DNA from: an uncultured Selenomonas sp.
GTDB lineage: Bacteria > Bacillota > Negativicutes > Selenomonadales > Selenomonadaceae
Assembly: GCA_905372355.1 (NCBI GenBank)
Contig: CAJPOT010000021.1
Coordinates: 1-23,851, forward strand
Reading direction: 5' to 3'
DNA: 23,851 nt
Shown here: positions 20,699 to 23,851 of the stretch, piece after piece
Layout: the number at the start of each line of letters is the position of its first letter
How positions within the stretch are numbered: position 1 is the first letter of the stretch
Notes under the pieces: model-generated
Databases searched by the model: none
The model's input: only the letters and a program-made list of their open reading frames with translations
Told to the model about the DNA's origin: nothing
Translations under genes and position numbers: made by a program

Positions 20699-22747
20699 AT
20701 GGCGATTTTGCCTAAGCTCAATACGATGGAGTTTGACAAGGAGATACCGTTTGAGGTTTCGGCGCCTTTTGAGCCGATGGGGGATCAGCCGCGTGCGATC
20801 CGCGATTTGGCGGCGGGCATCGAGAACGGGCAGGAGGCGCAGGTGCTCCTCGGCGCTACGGGCACGGGCAAGACGTACACGATCGCCAAGACGATCGAGC
20901 GCGTGCAGAAGCCGACGCTGGTCATCGCGCACAACAAGACGCTGGCGGCGCAGCTCGCGAGTGAGTTCAAGGCGTTCTTCCCGAAGAATTATGTCGGCTA
21001 TTTTGTCAGCTACTATGACTACTACCAGCCCGAGGCGTATATTCCTTCGACGGATACTTACATCGAAAAGGATGCGTCGATCAACGACGAGATTGATGAA
21101 TTGCGCCACTCGGCGACGTGCTCGCTCTTCGAGCGGCGCGACTGCATCATCGTCGCGAGCGTTTCGTGCATCTACGGTCTCGGCTCGCCGGAGAGCTATC
21201 ACGAGATGGTTCTGTCGCTGCACAAGGGGCAGACGGTCGTGCGTGAGGACATCTTGCGCAAGCTCGTCGCCATTCAGTACGAGCGCAACGACATCGCCTT
21301 TGAGCGCGGCCGCTTTCGTGTGCGCGGCGACGTCATAGAAGTGTTTCCTGCGGGCTGGAATAACCGCGCCGTGCGCATCGAGCTTTTCGGCGACGAGGTT
21401 GAGCGCATCCTTGAGTTCGATGTCTTGACCGGAGAGATCTACGGCGAGCGTACGCATTCGATGGTTTTTCCTGCTTCGCACTATGTGACGAAGAAGGAGG
21501 ACATGGAAATCGCCATGGCGGCGATCGACGAGGAGAAGATCGCGCAGGTCGCGCATTTCAAGGAGGAGGGCAAGCTCATCGAGGCGCAGCGCATCGAGCA
21601 GCGCACGAACTACGACCTTGAAATGATGCAGGAGATGGGCTACTGCTCGGGCATCGAGAATTATTCGCGTCACCTCACGCATCGACCGGCGGGGGCGGCG
21701 CCGTATACGCTGCTCGATTACTTTCCCGACGATTTCCTCATCGTCATGGACGAGAGCCATGTGACAATGCCGCAGCTCAAGGCGATGCTCAACGGCGACC
21801 GTTCGCGCAAGATTTCGCTTGTGGAAAACGGCTTTCGTCTGCCGTCCGCTTTTGACAATCGTCCGCTTTCTTTCGAGGAGTTCGAGCAGCGCATCAATCA
21901 GATCATCTACATCTCGGCGACGCCTGCGAAGTATGAGTTGGAAAAGGCGCAGCAGGTCGTCGAGCAGATCATCCGCCCGACGGGGCTGCTCGATCCCATC
22001 GTCGAGGTGCGGCCTTTGGCGGGGCAGATGGACGATCTTTTGTCGGAGATCCGCATTCGTGCAAAGAAAGACGAGCGCGTGCTCGTGACGACGCTGACGA
22101 AGAAGATGGCGGAGAACCTCACGGACTACCTCAAGGATATGCAGGTGCGCGTGCGCTACCTGCATTCGGACATAGCGACGTTCGAGCGTGCTGAGATCAT
22201 CCACGATCTGCGTGCGGGAAAGTTCGATGTGCTCGTCGGCATCAATTTGCTGCGCGAGGGTCTCGACATGCCCGAGGTGTCGCTCGTGGCGATTCTCGAT
22301 GCCGACAAGGAGGGCTTCCTGCGCTCCGACACGTCGCTGATCCAGACGATCGGGCGTGCGGCGCGAAATGCGGGCGGCAGGGTCATCCTCTACGCCGACC
22401 GCATCACGGACTCGATGAAGCGCGCCATGGACGAGACGGAGCGCCGCCGCACAGTGCAGCAGGCGTACAACAAGGAGCACGGCGTCACGCCGAAGACCAT
22501 CGTCAAGCCCGTCGTGCCGCTGATCGAAACGACGCTTGTCGCCGAGAGCCGCGCCTCCTACGGCGAGGAGTCCGACGGAAAGAAAAAGAAGCTCACGAAG
22601 AAGCAGAAGGAGTCTCTGATCCGCACGCTGCTCGCCCAGATGCAGACGGCTTCGCGCGCCTTGGAATTCGAGCGCGCCGCAGAACTGCGCGACATGATCA
22701 TCGAGCTGGAAGGATCTCTGCCGGGCAAGAAGAAAAAGGGCGCATGA
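20699..22747 (+). CDS. uvrB: Excinuclease ABC subunit UvrB
   Basis: 682 residues, full length. Walker A GATGTGKT (52-59), the DNA-clamping hairpin region around [20 protein letters not shown], Walker B DESH (351-354), the helicase motif [12 protein letters not shown], and [29 protein letters not shown] and QTIGRAARN are all present. The C-terminal UVR motif ([17 protein letters not shown]) contacts UvrA/UvrC. UvrB verifies damage and loads UvrC in nucleotide excision repair. ATG at 20699 was chosen for GGGGAGG (20685-20691) at 7 nt; an upstream TTG at 20678 has no site. uvrA does not follow it here. Confidence 0.98.
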   Translation: MAILPKLNTMEFDKEIPFEVSAPFEPMGDQPRAIRDLAAGIENGQEAQVLLGATGTGKTYTIAKTIERVQKPTLVIAHNKTLAAQLASEFKAFFPKNYVGYFVSYYDYYQPEAYIPSTDTYIEKDASINDEIDELRHSATCSLFERRDCIIVASVSCIYGLGSPESYHEMVLSLHKGQTVVREDILRKLVAIQYERNDIAFERGRFRVRGDVIEVFPAGWNNRAVRIELFGDEVERILEFDVLTGEIYGERTHSMVFPASHYVTKKEDMEIAMAAIDEEKIAQVAHFKEEGKLIEAQRIEQRTNYDLEMMQEMGYCSGIENYSRHLTHRPAGAAPYTLLDYFPDDFLIVMDESHVTMPQLKAMLNGDRSRKISLVENGFRLPSAFDNRPLSFEEFEQRINQIIYISATPAKYELEKAQQVVEQIIRPTGLLDPIVEVRPLAGQMDDLLSEIRIRAKKDERVLVTTLTKKMAENLTDYLKDMQVRVRYLHSDIATFERAEIIHDLRAGKFDVLVGINLLREGLDMPEVSLVAILDADKEGFLRSDTSLIQTIGRAARNAGGRVILYADRITDSMKRAMDETERRRTVQQAYNKEHGVTPKTIVKPVVPLIETTLVAESRASYGEESDGKKKKLTKKQKESLIRTLLAQMQTASRALEFERAAELRDMIIELEGSLPGKKKKGA

Positions 22748-22752
22748 GGAAA

Positions 22753-22781
22753 TTGTTGTTCGGAGGGCGCTGTGTTATACT
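22753..22781 (+). promoter_or_regulatory. Promoter of the downstream HD-domain gene
   Basis: TTGTTG (22753-22758) and TATACT (22776-22781) are separated by 17 bp, with TGT before the -10 giving a TGn extension. It lies just after the uvrB stop, so the HD gene can be expressed independently. Confidence 0.7.
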
Positions 22782-22814
22782 GTAAATTGAAGCACACAAG
22801 CGGAGGCGACATTT

Positions 22815-23597
22815 TTGGAGAAACTACTGCGTGAGATGCACGCTTGGATGGCAGATTACATGCGTTCCTTCTATACGGAGGACGAGGAGGTGCAGCAGGC
22901 GATCCGCATGAAGGAGGTGCATACTGGCCGTGTGACCTCGATTGCCGTGGAGCTTGCCAAGCATCTGCATCTCTCTGCACACGATGTGCAGCTGGCGGAA
23001 ATCATGGGGCTTTTTCACGATGTGGGGCGCTTTCGTCAATTTACGCTTTACCGCACGTTCAACGATGCCGTATCGGAGGATCATGCGGCGCTCGGACTCA
23101 AGGTGCTTGACGAATTGCCGTTCCTTGCGCGTCTTGTGCTTGAGGACGAGGCTCTCGTGCGCTTCTCTATTCTGAACCACAACAAGAAGGTCATCGCGCC
23201 GACGGAAGATGCGCGGCAGCTTTTCTTTGCGCGCCTCTTGCGCGATGCCGACAAGCTTGATATCTTCCGCGTGCTGCGCCCGTTTCTCGCGCCGCCCGAC
23301 GGTACGGGTGTCAGTCCCGATTTCCTCGAAAAGTTCATCGCGGGCGATCAAGTGGACTACACGAAGATTCGCACGATGGACGACCGCAAGCTCGTGCGCC
23401 TCATGTGGGTCTACGACGTGAATTTCAGCTGGACGCTGCAGCGCGTCAAAGAGCGCGGCTACATCGAGGACATCATCGCGCACTTGCCTGAGGATTCGCG
23501 CATGGCGCTCGGCATCGAACGGCTGCACGCTTATGTGGAGAAGAAGTGCGCTGAGGAGGATGCGGCGCCGGCGGAGGTTCTGCAGCGCGGGAAGTGA
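22815..23597 (+). CDS. HD-domain phosphohydrolase
   Basis: 260 residues. HD superfamily metal ligands are visible: H36 (KEVHTGRV), H68-D69 (LFHDVGRFRQF) and D144/D146 (LLRDADKLDIF). HD hydrolases of this size act on nucleotides or phosphoesters. No REL/SpoT synthetase or other fused domain is present, so the substrate is open. The TTG start at 22815 is supported by GGAGG (22802-22806) at 8 nt spacing. It is a different subfamily from the HD protein in the glycan cluster. The last ~20 residues are low-complexity acidic and Ala-rich. Confidence 0.82.
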   Translation: MEKLLREMHAWMADYMRSFYTEDEEVQQAIRMKEVHTGRVTSIAVELAKHLHLSAHDVQLAEIMGLFHDVGRFRQFTLYRTFNDAVSEDHAALGLKVLDELPFLARLVLEDEALVRFSILNHNKKVIAPTEDARQLFFARLLRDADKLDIFRVLRPFLAPPDGTGVSPDFLEKFIAGDQVDYTKIRTMDDRKLVRLMWVYDVNFSWTLQRVKERGYIEDIIAHLPEDSRMALGIERLHAYVEKKCAEEDAAPAEVLQRGK

Positions 23598-23711
23598 TGT
23601 CGGCCTGCAGGGAGCCGCAGGAGGGTTGTGTCTGCGGGAGAATCTTCGCCAGAAGTCTCAATCGAATGTTTTTTCAGGAAAATTCAGCGAGCAGAAGGAT
23701 TTTCCGCTTTG

Positions 23712-23742
23712 CGCCTCGAATAAAGAGGCGTTAAATTTTTTT
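23712..23742 (+). terminator. Possible terminator after the HD gene
   Basis: A 6-bp GC-rich stem (CGCCTC/GAGGCG, 7-nt loop) is followed by TTAAATTTTTTT. The T-run starts a few bases late, so it is a moderate candidate. Confidence 0.55.
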
Positions 23743-23743
23743 C

Positions 23744-23778
23744 TTGAGGAAATGCTGAATGTATCAGCGCTTCCTCAA
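23744..23778. repeat. Two-part inverted repeat without T-tract
   Basis: Outer arms TTGAGGAA and TTCCTCAA (8 bp) and inner arms GCTGA and TCAGC (5 bp) form a long, slightly bulged stem. No T-run follows. It may be the end of a small transposable element or a structured RNA. Confidence 0.5.
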
Positions 23779-23851
23779 AGGAATCACTGATAAATCCAGC
23801 CGCCCATCTTCACACATCTGCGCTGTCCTCTCGTCGTCGACAAATCCTCGA

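Larger units (their letters stand above)
23598..23851. other. Gene-free stretch with several inverted repeats
   Basis: No ORF with a plausible start is seen. GGAAAAT (23677-23683) faces ATTTTCC (23699-23705). CGCCTC (23712-23717) pairs with GAGGCG (23725-23730), followed by an AT-rich T-run that could terminate the HD gene. A longer stem pairs TTGAGGAA (23744-23751) with TTCCTCAA (23771-23778), with GCTGA/TCAGC inside. The density of symmetric elements suggests a terminator region followed by a repeat or mobile-element end cut by the window. Confidence 0.5.

Noticed and set aside
20417..22480. A very long minus-strand open frame opposite uvrB, and similar ones opposite the glycan cluster and larC
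   Set aside because: They are antisense to certain genes and arise from the strong third-position GC bias; their products are Arg/His/Leu-rich and carry no motifs.
23533..23790. Open frame over the end of the HD gene and the hairpins
   Set aside because: It starts in the wrong frame of the HD gene and crosses the terminator and the inverted repeats.

Overview
The window looks like a chromosomal segment of an anaerobic Firmicute of the Negativicutes, most like Selenomonas or a relative. This is inferred from GC-rich coding DNA with AT-rich intergenic promoters, strong purine-rich ribosome binding sites with frequent GTG/TTG starts, the coaD neighbourhood, and nickel-pincer cofactor genes. No species marker is complete: the only rRNA is the 3' end of a 5S gene.

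Region 1 (1-290) is the tail of an rRNA operon: 5S 3' end, tRNA-His, tRNA-Trp and a strong terminator. Region 2 (about 315-12508) is one long, tightly packed, co-directional cluster, probably one operon. It encodes a GT2 glycosyltransferase, two FkbM methyltransferases with N-terminal Rossmann domains, three paralogous radical SAM enzymes with a SPASM/twitch-type auxiliary cluster domain, a truncated fourth copy, a B12-type radical SAM protein with a zinc ribbon and C-terminal Rossmann domain, an HD hydrolase, a RmlC-type sugar epimerase, a GT4 glycosyltransferase and an SDR sugar epimerase/dehydratase. The likely product is an unusual, radical-modified and methylated surface glycan. The substrate cannot be read from the sequence. 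This is the best candidate here for an undescribed system.

Region 3 (12509-14550) holds tRNA-Ser(GCT) with a near-consensus promoter inside an inverted repeat, then a convergent DUF4127 gene that starts at TTG. Region 4 (14550-19120) is housekeeping and cofactor genes: rsmD, coaD and a coiled-coil protein, then larB, larC and larE for the nickel-pincer nucleotide cofactor; larA is not in view. Region 5 (19120-20671) holds a small secreted protein on its own extended -10 promoter and a RelB/DinJ-type antitoxin paired with a PIN-domain toxin. Region 6 (20685-23851) holds uvrB, a second HD hydrolase and a gene-free stretch rich in inverted repeats.

The glycan cluster sits between tRNA genes on both sides, but no duplicated tRNA 3' end or integrase was found, so island status is unproven.
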